Shown: positions 1 to 28,700, counted from the first letter of the stretch. The stretch is 64,000 nucleotides of DNA from Erpobdella octoculata (GCA_963978895.1 OZ022243.1:9971896-10035895); one strand, 5' to 3'. Notes: a model not told the origin generated them from the sequence alone. Made by a program: numbers and translations.

Positions 1-14224
<14,224 letters not shown>

Positions 14225-15120
14225 TGCTAATGTACTCTAATGCGACTGTGAATAGCAATTAAATTAATGTAATAAGTAAATATATATTTTATTTGGTATT
14301 TATATGGTTTGTGGTATATGGATGATATGGAATTATTAGCAAAGTGATTGGACTGACTAATCCTGCACATTTTTTCTTTCAGTACGAACAGGGAAAGGTG
14401 GCATGGGGTTGTCATTTTGTTATTAAGCAGTGAAACTAACAACTACTTTATTAATATTATTGAATCTATCAGTTCCCTAAATGCTGCAAATTTGTATATT
14501 TTTATTTTTATGATGTGGACTGCCGGCTGTTACAAGCTAACTCAAAAATTACTTTTAAGGCTATTTTTTGCAATACAGTCTAAGGTATCTAATGTTACTT
14601 CTGTGCCTGGACTAGAAAGAATTGCTTTCCTAATGCCTCTTTGATTATGCTTAAAATTATAAACTAATTAATTTTGCCTAACATGCTGATACACATTTGA
14701 CCTTGTGCATGAAAAAAGTATTTACATCAAACGGGTTGTTTGTTTGTTGTTTGAATATTGTTGACCTTAGGGCTTGGTGAGTAAACCGTTGTACTGGTTG
14801 GGGTTGCTCATTTGTCAGACTTTGATCCTCTAAGAGACTCTAAGTGAAACAGTGCGTGTATAACTCTCACAGGTCTTCCAGTGCAACAACATCAATATTT
14901 TTATATTGCGGCCTTTGTGCATAATTAACAGTAGACGTTGAGGTTTGGACTGCTACATTCGTCCGTTCAAGTATTTGTGAGTGTTAAGTAGGGTAGTTAA
15001 TATAAATTAGGCCAATATAAAAAATGTATAAATGTGATTTTTTTAATGAAAAGAAATATAAAACAAAGCGTCTGAGAATAGAGTGATTTTTTACATTGTT
15101 CAACAAAAACATAAAATTTT
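14225..15120. other. Intergenic DNA downstream of the sorting nexin
   Basis: Probable 3' UTR starts here; AATAAA-like hexamers are weak (AATAAG near 14271). No coding sequence or element ends recognised. Confidence 0.4.
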
Positions 15121-15300
15121 TTTTAATGCTTTTATTTAACTTCACTTTCTCTCTGTTTGTCTGTGGTGATCAAATCTTAGAAATAAAAATTCACCCACTT
15201 TTCGACCACCTAGAGCTCTAAAACTTTCAGGAAAGCTTATTCTGCCATCTAGCGACTGTTTATTACAGTCGCTAGATGGCAGAATAATAAATACTTTAAA
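15120..15300. mobile_element. Short repeat of the CTTTTATTTAACTTCACT family ending in a perfect hairpin
   Basis: The beginning (ATGCTTTTATTTAACTTCAC, then CTCTGTTTGTCTG and ATCAAATCTTAGAAA) matches a copy at 62585-62690. It contains a 23-bp perfect inverted repeat at 15237-15259/15265-15287 (TTATTCTGCCATCTAGCGAC on the left arm) with a 5-nt loop. Confidence 0.6.
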
Positions 15301-16035
15301 GACTACAATTTTGTGAATAAATAAATAAAGGAATCAGTGGCGGATTTAGTTATAGGTTTGGGGGCCGTCTGCCCCCCTCCACGCTCCTGTTGGGTCCTAA
15401 ATGGCGCTCCACTACAAAGCTGCTCGCCTTCTATGAATACTGAAAATCATAGGTGTTGAAACTAATGATCTTTTATGAATGTGTGCATTAAGTCATATCA
15501 CTGGCTATAATATTATATTTTCTAGCTGATGCAAGCACAATGCTGTTCCAGCATGGATATGTATTTGGTTGTGCTGCCTGAAACTGTTACTGATTTATCT
15601 CAAATTGACCAAAATTCAACTGGCTCAGCTCTCCAGCAAGTGTCGAATTTCCTCCAACCAGTCAACAAGCTATACAATAATTCTCATGCAAGCAACCTAG
15701 TATGCCAAATCCTATACTGATCCGATAAATATTTAAAAAAGTAGTTATTGCTTGTACCTCTATGAACTTTTGTAAATCTAACAGACTGGCACCATAATTC
15801 TCAATATGGATTTATGAAAAACTATTAATTTGAATTATTGTGTTTCGTACTAAATTATAATAATAACTAGGATTATCAGCCCTTACCTACCTACATACTC
15901 TCGAAAAGCATCATACATCTCAATATGAAATAACCGTAGATACTCTGAAACGACTTTCTGATACAAGATGGGAAAGCCGGGAAACATGCAGTTGAATTTT
16001 TTTTGCTATTCTAGCCACTCTTGAAGATATAAATT

Positions 16036-16517
16036 CAGGGGCTGAGTCAGAAAGTTTTTCGGGGAGGGGGAGAAACTAATTAGTAAGGAGTTTTACTGAA
16101 AAATTTACGACCCACAAATGTCAAGGCTTAACGACAGTTTCTGCAATAATTAGTAATAACAAACCATAAGACCTTTAATTTGGAACAGTAAATAACACTA
16201 TGAAGTTCAGCCGACGTTTTTTCTGCAAAAAATGTCGATGACGGTTATTACATTAATGTTAAATAACTAATTTGCAAAATAATTTACTCAAATATGTCTC
16301 CAATTCCAAATTTGGACAGGAAGTACTTTTAAAAAAATTAAAAGACTTTCACTTTTTCCTTCCAAAAAAGCTAATAACCGGGGGGTAGTCGTGGATATTT
16401 CTTGGTAATTTTTCTTTCAACAACGGTCATTTTCTAAAAACCAGGTATTCTACCCAAAACATTTTTAATTGATACTCTGGCGGGGATGCATTCCTCTCAC
16501 TCCTGGATCCGTCCCTG
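16036..16517. mobile_element. hAT-like short element (CAGGG ends)
   Basis: The left end CAGGGGCTGAGTCAG and the right end read inward, CAGGGACGGATCCAG, form imperfect inverted repeats with the CAGGG start common in hAT elements. No convincing 8-bp target duplication. Non-coding. Confidence 0.4.
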
Positions 16518-16904
16518 GTTAACACTTCAACTGGCATTTTTAAACTGAAAGGTGTAAAAAAACGGAAATATTCAGAAAACTGCGTTCAATATATGGTTTC
16601 AATTTTATCACTGACAAAGACGACGCACAACGAACGACCGAATTGTTTTTAATGTGAAAAAGTCCTGTCAAATGACAATTTAAAACCAAACGAGCTAAAA
16701 AAGAATTTCAGTGCAGTGCATTCCAACAATTCCGAATCGATTGACGTTCTTAAACAAAAAAGAGCTCGGTGTGACGCCGCAGCAAGTTTACCTTAACTAG
16801 GATTTTGGTCAATTATTGACAAACTAATCCTGATTACTTCTTACCTAGTTTCCTATCGAATTGTTAAAAGTTAAACTAAAACACCTCACACTCTTTTTAA
16901 GATA

Positions 16905-17380
16905 GCTACCCAGCTTTGGCCAAAAGTGCGCTGAAATTCATCATTCTTTTTGCTACTGCATACTTGTGTGAGATTGTTTTTTCTGCTTTGGTAAATGTGG
17001 AAACAATGCAAAGAATTTTATTGGAAAAAAATTTAAGAAAAAAGCGAGTTGCAAAAAAGAAACGTATGGCAGGCGAATTTAACGGAGATGAAAGGGTTGA
17101 TATTGATGAAACGTATTTCACTGTCCTTGATACACTTGTAACACAGTTAGATTAACGTTTTAATGACTTTCGTAAGACAGTTATTTATTTCCATTGTCTT
17201 GATCCATCACAAATATCGGAAGATTATTTTCAAAGTTTATGTGACATTTATAAAAACAACATTACCGTTGAAGAAGCAACATTCAAAGACGTGTATGCAA
17301 CAATACGTCCATCATTATCTAGTGAACTAAAGCTTAAAGATGTGCTACCGTTCTTGATTGAAAAACAGATGGCTCCAGGT
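16905..17380 (+). pseudogene. hAT transposase fragments, rearranged
   Basis: The first segment reads PALAKSALKFIILFATAYLC then EIVFSALVNVETMQ, the C-terminal dimerisation motif of ZBED/hAT transposases. It is followed out of order by ERVDIDETYFTVLDTLVTQL and, after a stop, FNDFRKTVIYFHCLDPSQIS and DIYKNNITVEEATF. The latter pieces resemble the region before the dimerisation domain in ZMYM/hAT-type proteins. Stops and the reversed domain order mark it as dead. Confidence 0.6.
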
Positions 17381-17539
17381 CTCCCTTATTTGTCAATACT
17401 CTAGTGGCTTCTATCCCCTCCAGGCAGCCAGGCTCAATTCCCCCATGAAAAGCCGACCTTTCCCCCCCTCCGAAAAACTCCAAGCTGTAATTTTTTTTTT
17501 AGTATTTCATTTAACCTCTACAGATAAGTTGATCCTCTA

Positions 17540-18279
17540 AATAATTGATGTTTTATTTTACATTTTTGACAGAACGTGTAGCTTATAACGTTGGTATTTA
17601 ATCTAACTTTAGCATAAAAATCAAACATACAAATAAAAAATATTAATACTCATAAATCATTTTGAACAGTAGGGTTAGAGACACGTAGGTTTGTTCAAAT
17701 GTAGATAGTTATGTTGCATCTCTTCCAACCATGTCAATTAACGACACAGTGGAGCCATTGTCATGATGGTTTTGAAATGGGCCTCTACTCACTCAAAAGT
17801 GGGTCCTCTGATCTTGAAGTGTTTTTTTTTATTTTAATGCCCAAAGGACGTAATTTTTTATACAAAATAGGTGGAGCAATGAAAAATGTTAAAATTGTAA
17901 AAAAGACATAGTTTCTGTTAAACTTCGTAAATTTATAAAAATTAGGAAAATGCTGCTAAGTCCTCTGAAAATTTCTGGTAATGATTTCGTCCATTTGAAT
18001 TCTTCCCAACTTGTTTTTTGTGTGACAAGTACATTTTATTGATACGGCTTGTTTTTTGTGGCATAAAACTTGATCGTTTTAAATAACGTTTATGTTCATG
18101 TAATGTAAATGTATTGTAAAGAGCAGTTTTATAGCGTCTTTTCATAGCAGGGCTATCACAGAAGCGCAAAATTATGTTCAACTTATTTGATTGAACAGCG
18201 CCACTTCATATTGTTTTTTTCATGCAGTATAATGTTTTATTCAACAAACGAAATAAATCGTTAGCAAAACAGAATCAAA
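17540..18279. other. Intergenic DNA, nothing recognised
   Basis: AT-rich sequence between the hAT remnant and the transposon-associated fragment. No element ends or coding frame that I trust. Confidence 0.4.
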
Positions 18280-18616
18280 TTGACAGTTATGTTAGGTTCA
18301 ATTTCGTACAAACTATCAGTACAAAGGTGTCAGCGTAAAGTTAGTTCCATATGGCAGCTGTTGATTGTCTTGACAGAAAATGAAGCTGCATTTGGCCGCT
18401 GGGTTGTTGCCGGTCCGGAAGTCATAAGATTACTTGAAGACTTTGAAGACACCTCAACATTTAGAGATCAGAACCACAAACATATCGAAGAGATATAAGA
18501 AAGATGTAGAAGGCTTAGTAGAGGTTTTTGAAGAAGTTGGAAATTCTTTTCTTGATACACATTCCAATGACTTGATTTCCTTATATACAAGAAGTAGCGG
18601 ATCTAAACTGCATTGA
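18280..18616 (+). pseudogene. N-terminal fragment of a transposon-associated protein
   Basis: Translation gives TENEAAFGRWVVAGPEVIRL then LEDFEDT and, after a frameshift, SKRYKKDVEGLVEVFEEVGN then SFLDTHSNDLISLYTR. From memory, this FxxDVxxLVxxFEExGNPF...SxDLxxLxT pattern belongs to large proteins of unknown function that are multicopy in cnidarian and other invertebrate genomes and whose C-termini carry a cysteine-rich domain. The cysteine-rich fragment at 58539-59283 may be the other end of the same family. Broken by at least one frameshift and truncated. Confidence 0.5.
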
Positions 18617-18841
18617 ACTGTGGGGGCCAAAATAATGATGGGAAAGGCCAAAAACGTCGGGAAGAGCAAACATTTGATTTCAGATCCACAAACCCCACTG
18701 TGAAACTAAACCCAGATGCTAAAAATTTTGTTTTTCACGCTGTAAATTTATTGAGTTAATACATACTTTTATGAATGAATTAAAATTATAGAAATTTTTT
18801 ATACAACGTAATCAAAAGTCTAAAGTTTTTAAAAGGTTTTT

Positions 18842-21800
18842 TTACATCGAAAATATTGTTGTTGTATTTGCAAGAAAAACAATGGATTCTTCTGTGAAAG
18901 TGCTGACAGTTGTGTTAGTTATCCATGGTAATTGATGAAGATTAAAAAGTGAAATTGCAAGTGTATTCGTCATAATAGTTAGAAGAAAAAGACTGATTAT
19001 TTTCAACCCAAAACCAACTTTCACCTGTATCAATCAAAGAATAAAATTCAATAAAAGTTATTTATTAGTGTCAAAGTGGTATTGAAAAAGAAAGAAACTT
19101 CGACTCACCATATCAAGCACAGTGAGGTGACCGTATGCAAACACGACGGCATTTGATGGAGCAGCAACAGGTAGCATGTACGCGTATGATGCTGATATAC
19201 CACATGGAAACACGAGATAAAGAGGATTTATTCCATAATTATCTGCCTGCATACAAATTGACATGCAGGTTTAAACGAGAAAAAATAAGAAGAGGAATAC
19301 GAGAGGTTGAACGGGTCAGTAATAAATTAGTATGCATAAAAGCTCACCATTGCAATTAGAATTGGCAAAAACAGAGCCATAACGGTGACGTTGGCCATTA
19401 CTTCACTTATACATGATACAATGATAGATACTACAGTTGAGATGAGCCATGGTGCTAAGCTTGATAAACCGTTTAACTGGTTTGCTATCATATCAGACAA
19501 ACCAGATTCCTATAAATATAAACTTGTAAATTACAAAAATTTATAAACAAATAAAATAAATAACATTTTACTTGCTGCTAATAACTTATGTTTTTGTAAA
19601 GTTAGTGGGTTGAATTTGAACAAATGACTAAGAAGTAATATTTATAGTTGAAGAACTATTTTATGACAATATTAAAAGTGTTGTTTCTTCAACCAACCTT
19701 ACAACCTTCGGCTAAAACGAATCCACTTCCAATCAAAAAAATAGGACCCCACGGTAATTTCGTTGAAACAGTTTCCCAGTCTAACAATGCAGGTACACTT
19801 GTTGCTTTATCTGCATAAAATTATAAATAATAACAATATTCCCAAAATTTTAAAAATGAAAAACCCAAACCCGTTGTTTTAAAAACTTGAAACCCGGAGT
19901 TTTCAAAACTTGGTAAATCTAATGAAATCTAGTATTAAAAATCATTTTCAGGCATTTTGCTTCATGAACAACATTTTTTCGGAGTATGATTCAATCAATT
20001 TATGAGTAGCGCATCTGAACAGTTGCTTCGATAGAAAGCTGGTTAATGGGACAGATAAAAAGCGTTTAGTTAAGTCAGAAAAGTTAGCTAATTATGTCTA
20101 CTACTGGAGCGGATTTTCCTTTACCAAAAATTATTTTGCACATAAATACAAATAATATCCAGTGTTGAATTTAGGTTTGCCGCGAGGGAGAAACATGAAT
20201 TTCAAAAGGGTGCCCGATAAATTTTTCTTTTTCGTTATTGTATTGATTTAAGATATGCCAACTATTGTAAACATATCTTAGCCAATCATTTGCTTTCATT
20301 ATTGAGTAAAAATATAAAATGAATTATATAAGCTCAAAAATATATGATTAAGTAAGTAACTCCGCCTTGTTTTTGCAAGCCAGTCCTGAAGAAAAAAAGA
20401 GGAAAAAATTAATAGGATCAAGTTATGATCCACAACAGGAAATATTTTGGTATATCCAGCACAATGCTTTAACAGTTTTAAAACACTTGTCGTAAATGAC
20501 TATAAACTATTTAAAAAAAAATGATTAAGTAAGGGTTGAAGTAAAAAAGATTATGTTTTGACAAAAATTAGGCACACTTTGTGCTTTAAAATTTTGTTAA
20601 AATAAATAAATTTTTATTTGTCTCGTTTAATAAAAAAAAAGTCAGCAATTTTTCACTTGCTAATTAGGTATGAACTGTTTTAATTTTATATTACTATTAG
20701 TGGTAACCCGACAAAACTTAGCTATTTATGTATTTATTGTTGTTGTGTGACTGCAGCGTCACATGGTCGCTTTTCCCTTTCCATTTGCTCTCTCGTTTCC
20801 GCTCATTCTGCAGTTCCCGCTTTCGCGCTCTCTCACGTTCCCGTTTTTCTCGCTCTCCATTTTCGTATCTTTAAGGCAAAGCATTCTTTTGCTAAACGCT
20901 CTATTTCTTACTCTAGTCCCTTTCCCTGGAACTCTCTTCTTTCTTCTCTTACTAACTCTACTTCACTCACAGCTTTCCGGCGTGGACTTAAAACACATCT
21001 GTTTAATAAGTTTATGTCCAAGCGCTATTGAAGGCCTCGGAAATAGCGCCATGCAAATACAATTGATTGATTGAACCCGAACCCGTAAAAGCCAAAAAAT
21101 CGTACCCGTGACATCCCTAGTTTTCATAAATTTTACTCAATTTAGCATTTAAAATAAATTAATACATCAAATTCTAAACATATTTAACATTTTTGGCATC
21201 TCTCAAAAAATGCATCAGAGATCATATGTTTCCCCTGCCTTCCGCTACAGCTGATCCATGTAAAATAAAGCTGCGATAAGTCAGTTATTCAATATAAACC
21301 TTAATATACATCACTCATTTTTTTTATTGTTTTTGATTTAAGTTAATGAAATGTAATTGATAAAAATTAAGTAATTTACTTTCGGGATTTCTCCAAAATA
21401 TAAAATTTGGTTTTTCCATTGGTAGAATAAAAAGCAGAATAGCAATTAACATTGGCGGAAAGGAGTCAGTAACATAGCTGAAAATTTAATGAACCAAATT
21501 AGAATAAAAAACTGTGTTAATTTGTTCATTGGTTATTTAGATTATTTGTTTTTTGGTTATTCTGAAAACAATGGAAAATGCGCCAAAATTAGGCTCTGCT
21601 TATCTTGAATATCAACTAACCCAGTCTTAAAAAAAGGAGCGTATCCTGGTAAAAATTCTGGATCTCTGAAAATCCAAAGAAGAACTAACAAAACCATTAG
21701 GATAACAACAAGAATTTCTCCTAATCTGTTGAATTTTTATAAAAAAAAATCATTTTTACAGGCTTTCAGACATGAAATTATTTTAAATAATTTGGTAACT

Positions 21801-22616
21801 AGAATTTTTTTATATCAAAGAAAATATTTCATTGAAAAAGATAAAACCTAAAATACTCACTTCATTGGGCCTAATTTTTCATATTCCGTTTTTAAAATAA
21901 TTTTCATGGCTTGTTCTTGTTTTATATTTTCTTCAGCATTTTCAGAGTTTTTGCAAAATGCTAAAGACCTACAAAAATATTTAAAAAGATCTTATTGGAG
22001 TTTTATCTTTGTAAATGTATGCAGATATTATTAAATTCAAATAAAAGTCTAACCCTCCAAATGAAATTATTCAAACAGTTTAAAAAAAACCGTCTAGCAA
22101 AAGTTACTGATTTAATCCGAAACAAATAAACTATAATTCAAAAAAATAATATGTTAGGTTAATCAATACAATTAAAAGTTGTTTTTACCTCCAACCGAAA
22201 AAGTATATTTGCAACCAGATCCATAGAATAAATAAGCAAATAATAGCATGTGGCAAGCCAAAAGACAGCCAAGCTGCGTAACTAAGAGGAGATTTCAAGT
22301 TGTGTTCGTCATATGTTCTGCAGAAAAAAACAATTTGTGAAAAATAAAACTTTTTAGCAGGTTTACAAATTATGCTTAAGGAAATTTTCTAAATTTTTAT
22401 GTTGTACCAGAAAATTTGTCTTGGTTTTTTGAATTAATTCATTTTGAATATGACAACAATTTTTTTTTATCAGTGTGACCTCTGACCCGACCTGAAAGAA
22501 GGTTTAAAACTTAGTCCTAACCCGTCGCCAACCCTGGTAATGCCCAAGTATGTAAATGTGAAACCTGAAACCACTAATGCTTCAATTTATCATTATAATG
22601 TGCATTATCGTCGTTG

Positions 22617-22650
<34 letters not shown>

Positions 22651-22659
22651 AATCATCAT

Positions 22660-22745
<86 letters not shown>

Positions 22746-25700
22746 ACACGCACTCGACTAATGAACTGTTCACAACTGTTGAGAAAAAGACAAAACCTTT
22801 CCGCTAATTGACTCCCGCCATAGTTGCATTAAAATTTATAAAAATTTATCAAATAACCAATTAACACATTGATTAAACAGGAACAATCACGTTATTTATC
22901 CATGTTAAAAGCACAAATTAGCCAAGTGAAAGAAAATCGTAAAATGTTTTACCACAAGTATACGGCACCTGTTGGTGTTTAGCTTGTATAAAAGAAATAC
23001 AAACTCAAATAAGCCAGAGTGTCCGCTGTGTTTTTAAAAAACAAGCGTGAAAACCATCATTATCATCACCACCAACCACCAGCACTACCACCACCATCAT
23101 CATCACCGCCACCACAACCGTCATCGTCATTATCATCATCATCATCAATAAAATAATTATTAGAACGTACTTTCCTAATTCTTCTGCTACAAGCAGATTA
23201 GTCGTTGAACCGGTTAGTGTAGCTGTTCCGCCAACTAACGAACCATAAGCAACTGCTATTGAAAGCATTTTTGCAAAGTTTTTAATTTTTTCATCATGGC
23301 TTGAGTCATACGCGACTGTTTCGGTAGCGTCAAGATCTAATTCGCTCAACAGATCTTTTTTTGAGAAATTTTCTACAGTCAGTATAATTTCTTTTGTCCT
23401 GAATATTAAGATTTTTAAAGGATTATAGACGTAAGTTTTTCTGTTTCCTATTATAAAAAAGCACAAGTGATTGCATACTCATTTTCATCAGTGCTATTTA
23501 GTAATCATGCAACTACAATCATTTCTGACAATCTAATATGTTAAGCGTTCCATTAGTACTACTTTCCATTAAAACATCTCACCTGTCTCCAGCTCCATCA
23601 TAAGCTTCATTGCAGTCTGAAATAATTCAAAAGAGAGTTAATAATTTTATTATGTTTGGTTTCATATTTATTTCAGCAGTTACATGAATTTTGTTTCGTA
23701 GCTCCGCTTCCGCCACACCCGGTTTTAAAATCTTTTTCATCCTCTAAATTAATAGAGATTATTTGGTGATTACAATGGGATGTCATTTTAGAACTAAAAT
23801 TTTCGCATTTAATTTGAGGTTCCTCACAGCATGGTTTAATGGTCTCATCATCATTAACGCTCGCATTAAAACTGGAAGTTTTTAGTTTTCCTGTTTTAAC
23901 GTTTTTCTCGATTATTTCATCATCCAAATTATCAACGATTGCAACATTATTTAATTTAATAACACAGAAATTGTCATCAGTGTCTTTTTTATCGTTGCTA
24001 CTGATTGAACCGTTTGAGATTTTTTGTTTTTCCCGACTGACAGCCTTCAGACCGTTACTGTATTGTTTTATGACGGCTTCTGTTGCTGGCAGCATCATCG
24101 AAGTTGTTGCGGTATTGTTAATCCACATGGACAAAAATCCAGTTGGAATCAAAAAACCAATTAAAATTCTGCATTAAAAGAATTTTTTTTGCTCTTTTAA
24201 ATAATTTAACACCAGCTTTCTTTTGCTTTTGCCTTGAACTAACCTCGGAGGCGTCGATCCGACAAGTAATAAAATTCCTGTCCCGATTCGTTTATGCAAG
24301 TCTACTCTTTCAATGGCCAGTGCAATCATCAGCCCGCCAAGAAAAATCATAGTTGTATCCTGAATAATAATTATTTATTACGTGTTTAAATAAAATAATT
24401 ATAATAACAGTAAACTGTTAATAATTTTTCCCGCGTTGCAATTAAAAACTTATAAAACAGATTTTTGAATGTTTAGTGTTATAAACAAGATGTTTATAAA
24501 TTAACTGAAATTATAGAAACATTTTAATTTTAATTACTCAGCAGTAATAATAATTATTTTTAAATTTGTTACAATCATACAAACCATGATCAAGAAGCAA
24601 TCAAACAATTTGTTTTAATTTACTTGAAAATATAAGCTTGCAACTTTTTTAGCTCCCATTATGCCCAAACAAGGAAACAGAATGACTGGAAAAAATCCTG
24701 TGACCGGAAGTGGCAAAAGTTCAAAAATCCAATAAACAGCCATCAGTGATATTACATAGCCACATTTGGCTTCCTGTTAAATTAATAAAAAATAAAAATT
24801 TAATAATGAACATTAATAAAAGCATTCAAAAATGTTTATTCATCAGGTTTTTACATGAAAATATTTAATGACGTTTGAAGTCCTAAATCGGTAATCAGAA
24901 TTTTTATAGCCAGACTTTAAAAATCGTTTCGGGCTTAATTGGGTTACGGGTAAAAACTTATGATATATTTTGAGCCTGACCATTAAAAGTAAAGAGGATT
25001 CACGTGTACGCAGTAGAAAATTTACAAAACGAATACCGCTTCTTCTTATGAACAGGCAAAAATTCAACTTCTAATAGACAATTTTATTAAATCCAGAAAG
25101 GCTTCAAACAACGAATTGCAATTAAAATGGCTCAGATAATTGTATTAAGTTTAGGTTGGCAAAATTGTTGAGATCATCTTAATTAAATACAGTTTCTAAA
25201 TCTGATTTCATTGTCAGAATCATCATATTTATAATTAAAACGTTTTATAACACAACACGAATTGGTTGCGAATGGATTTTCCCGACCAAAATATTTTGCG
25301 CCTACAATTTTTCCGCTCCTACATCTGCGTCGCTATTGTAAGCAGTTACACTAGTTACAGGCTCAAAGACACCTTTGAAAAATGACACCCAGTTGATGAC
25401 TTATTGTTTTTATTAGATTAAAGCCTGGCAGCAGTTGCAAATAACCGTAATGTAACAAATGATACTTTAGTTTGGTAAGAATGCATTTAATAACTACATA
25501 TACATATCTCAACGCGCTAAATGCCACAGGTTTAACAGCTATGCTTGGATGCTTGTAATTAAATAAAGTTTAGCACAGTGACGGTATAACTTACAACAAT
25601 TGGATTCATTAATATTTTTGTTAAAATAGGGCTCGGTTCATCCCGATTTCGGATACACGTGCGGGTGGCAGGTGTGAGATCCCATATGCACGAAAAGCAC

Positions 25701-28700
25701 GAGCCGTTCCCGGCGCTGCTAAGGTGTATTTCACGAAGTGGCACCCTAATGGTATGACCTTACTTTTACCTTTTAATAATAAAAGTAATATTTAATAATA
25801 CAAGTAATAAAAATATATTTCTAATGTCGGAAGTGTTAAAAAACTAAATAAACATATATTAATTAATTATTATTCTTGTTGAACAATTCTGGGAAATAGT
25901 ATTTTTGACGGTATTTGAACAAATGACAAGTAAGCGTGAAAAACAAGTTTTTTTTCCAAAAATCCTTTATATATCTGGATTTGCTGGTTTTTAATTTACT
26001 GCTAAAAAAACTTTGAAATGACATTTTTTGGAATTTATATATGTAAACATTTATTTAATTGTATTTGACTTGTTTTTGTTTATTTTTAATTATAACGTTT
26101 TCAATTTTCAAATTTTAATGCATTGTCATAAAGACCAAAGCTAAATTTCAAATTTAAGCTCGATTGGATAAGGGGAAGTTAGCTAATTTTTACTTTCAAA
26201 GTTCGCAAACATTTGAGCAAGCAGATAAGCAAACAAGTAAGAAAGCAAGTGAACAAGATTAAATAAAAAAAAGCTGTTATTCAGCAAAAAATACTTGGGC
26301 AATCTGAAAAATACACTTTCAATTTAATGTTTATTAAAAGAGTAAATTTCTAAAATGTAGCTGGTTATTAATTTTTTTGCAAAACATTTTTTAATAACAA
26401 TAAGTATATAAAATATAAAAACATTGACCACAATTTTCTAAATATTTGATTTGTAAAGTATGTAAGGATTGAAATATAAGAAACTTTCGAATCGTTAACC
26501 ATATGTTTAGACCTTTTGATACTTAAAAAACTAATTTCCCGTTATCCATTAGAGTTGGAATTTGGTTGGTTTATTTGTTGTTGCGGACTTTACGTTCGCT
26601 TAAATTTTCCGATTGATTGGACAACATTTGAGTGAATTATAAAATAAAATCTCTAATTTTTTAGAAAGTTTTAAATTTTATGTAGAGAAACAAACTATTA
26701 ATTTTTAGTTTATTTAAAAAAGCGATATTTATTGATTAAAGTTAAAATATTCTCATAAGAAGTTTGTTTATTCCATATTGATTTAAAAGTTTCAGATATT
26801 ATAAATCCTCACATACTTCCCACTTCGCATATTAAGTATTTAGAAGTCAACGTTTATGTATTTTATAGATTTACTATCACTCAAAAAACTTTTTAAAAAT
26901 TATAAAAGATTTAAAAAATGAAATTATTTACGGCTCACTAGTTATAACTCAATCCTTAGATAATTTTTTAATCAAGGATTTAAGTTCACCGGTTATTCTA
27001 CTTACATTTTTTTTGAATTGACACACGAAACTGAATCAAATCAAATTATACAAGTTTCTCTGTTCTTCTCTTCAAAACGAAAAACCACTTGCAGATTTAC
27101 TATTTTCTAGTTAAATTATTGCGGAGTCCAGTTACGGGATGGCTTCAAGGATTGCCTTGACATTTGCTTCGAGGTCCTAGATCGAGTCGAAGAGTATGTT
27201 TTTCAGCGTTGATTTTAAGCGCTGAACCAAAAAGAAGTCAGGAGGCAACACGTCCGGACTGTAGGGAGGCTGGGAGACCGCCGAAACATTTACCCGGACC
27301 AGGTAGGTGCTCACGATAAAGGTGGTGTGGTTGGGCGCGTTATCGTGGTAAGGCTTCCAGTTGCATTTTATGTCCCTTTTCTTGCAAGTCATCAGTAACA
27401 ATACATTGCACCGTTGCCTGCAATAAGTCCAGGGCTTCTGCTACTTTGTAGAGACTTAAACGTTGTTCCACGTTTAAAAAATCTTGCATTCACTGCACAT
27501 TAACGTCAGTTCAAGCCGACGACGTGCATCCAAACCGGGGTTCGTCGGTTACCTTTTCCAGATTTTTTCAAAAATCCTTATGCCACTTTTTTGCTTGAGA
27601 ATAGACTTGACACTTAGTTTTAAAAGCCTGCTGAAACATTACAAATGTTTTGGAAGAAGACTTATCCAACCGGAAGCAGAAATGGATTGCGTACCTTTGC
27701 TCTTATAAACTCTTTTTTCTTCCGTGTAACGCAATACCGTATATGGGTTTCCAATAAGGGTGATCCTACCACTCCGAAAACTCGGAAGCACTCATAACTG
27801 TGTCCAAGTGTGTTTTTTCATGTTGAGATCTGACCAGCAAAAGCTCAGGATCCAGGCTGGTACGCAAGTCGATCAAAATGTAACGTGCAGCATTGGAAAC
27901 TCACTTGAATCTGTTTTGAGTTTTTTAAAGAGAAATAAACTACGAGCATATTTTGACAGTTTAAAAAATTTATTGCTTGTACCAGCGTTTTTCAAAATCG
28001 CAATGTTCTCAGTGTGCAGATTGAGGTACTTGTTTACTTTTTTCACCAAAATTGATATCTCTGTTGTCATCATATTCTTCGGCATATTCTGATTAATTAG
28101 TCGTAATCAAAATTTAGCACAACACTTTGAGATTTTTTTTGCTGGCAAATTCATTGATTTCAACTGATGTATCAATTGCGATTATGACAACATGGAAGTC
28201 TTGATAAATACGAGCAGATTTATCCCTTTTCGATAGTCGGATAGGATGAGATAAATACAGCGGATACGGTACAGCCGCAGCACAGCGGTAGCACCACAAA
28301 ATTGGAAGGCCTTCATCAAGTTAGCACACAGCAAAGACATTTTTGGTTCATCGTTAATTATGTACTTCTGAATTTTTCTGCAACTTTATGTGCAATTTAT
28401 GCAACACCGGTATTACCAAATGTAGCATCTAGTTTTATTCAACACTAATGTTTTTGACAGCATCATCTAAGAGATTCACATTTTTGCAAAGAGATTTTCA
28501 AGTTTTGCGTTTTATACTATATGGAAAAACTATGTTATCGAATGTTTTCTGCTTAATTTAGCATCATAACATAAGTGAAATTTAACAGTAAAGGCACACC
28601 ATGAATAACTGTCATATAATGAAGCTATTTGATTATAATAGTTTTTTTTAAATTTACTATAGAAACAGCTTGAAAGAAAAAAATGAAAATTATACGAGTA

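Noticed and set aside
14227..14644. Small frames just downstream of the sorting nexin stop
   Set aside because: No motif, no splice support; likely 3' UTR or intergenic.
22540..22807. Poly-His, poly-Ile and poly-Met proteins
   Set aside because: Translation of an intronic (ATC)n microsatellite.
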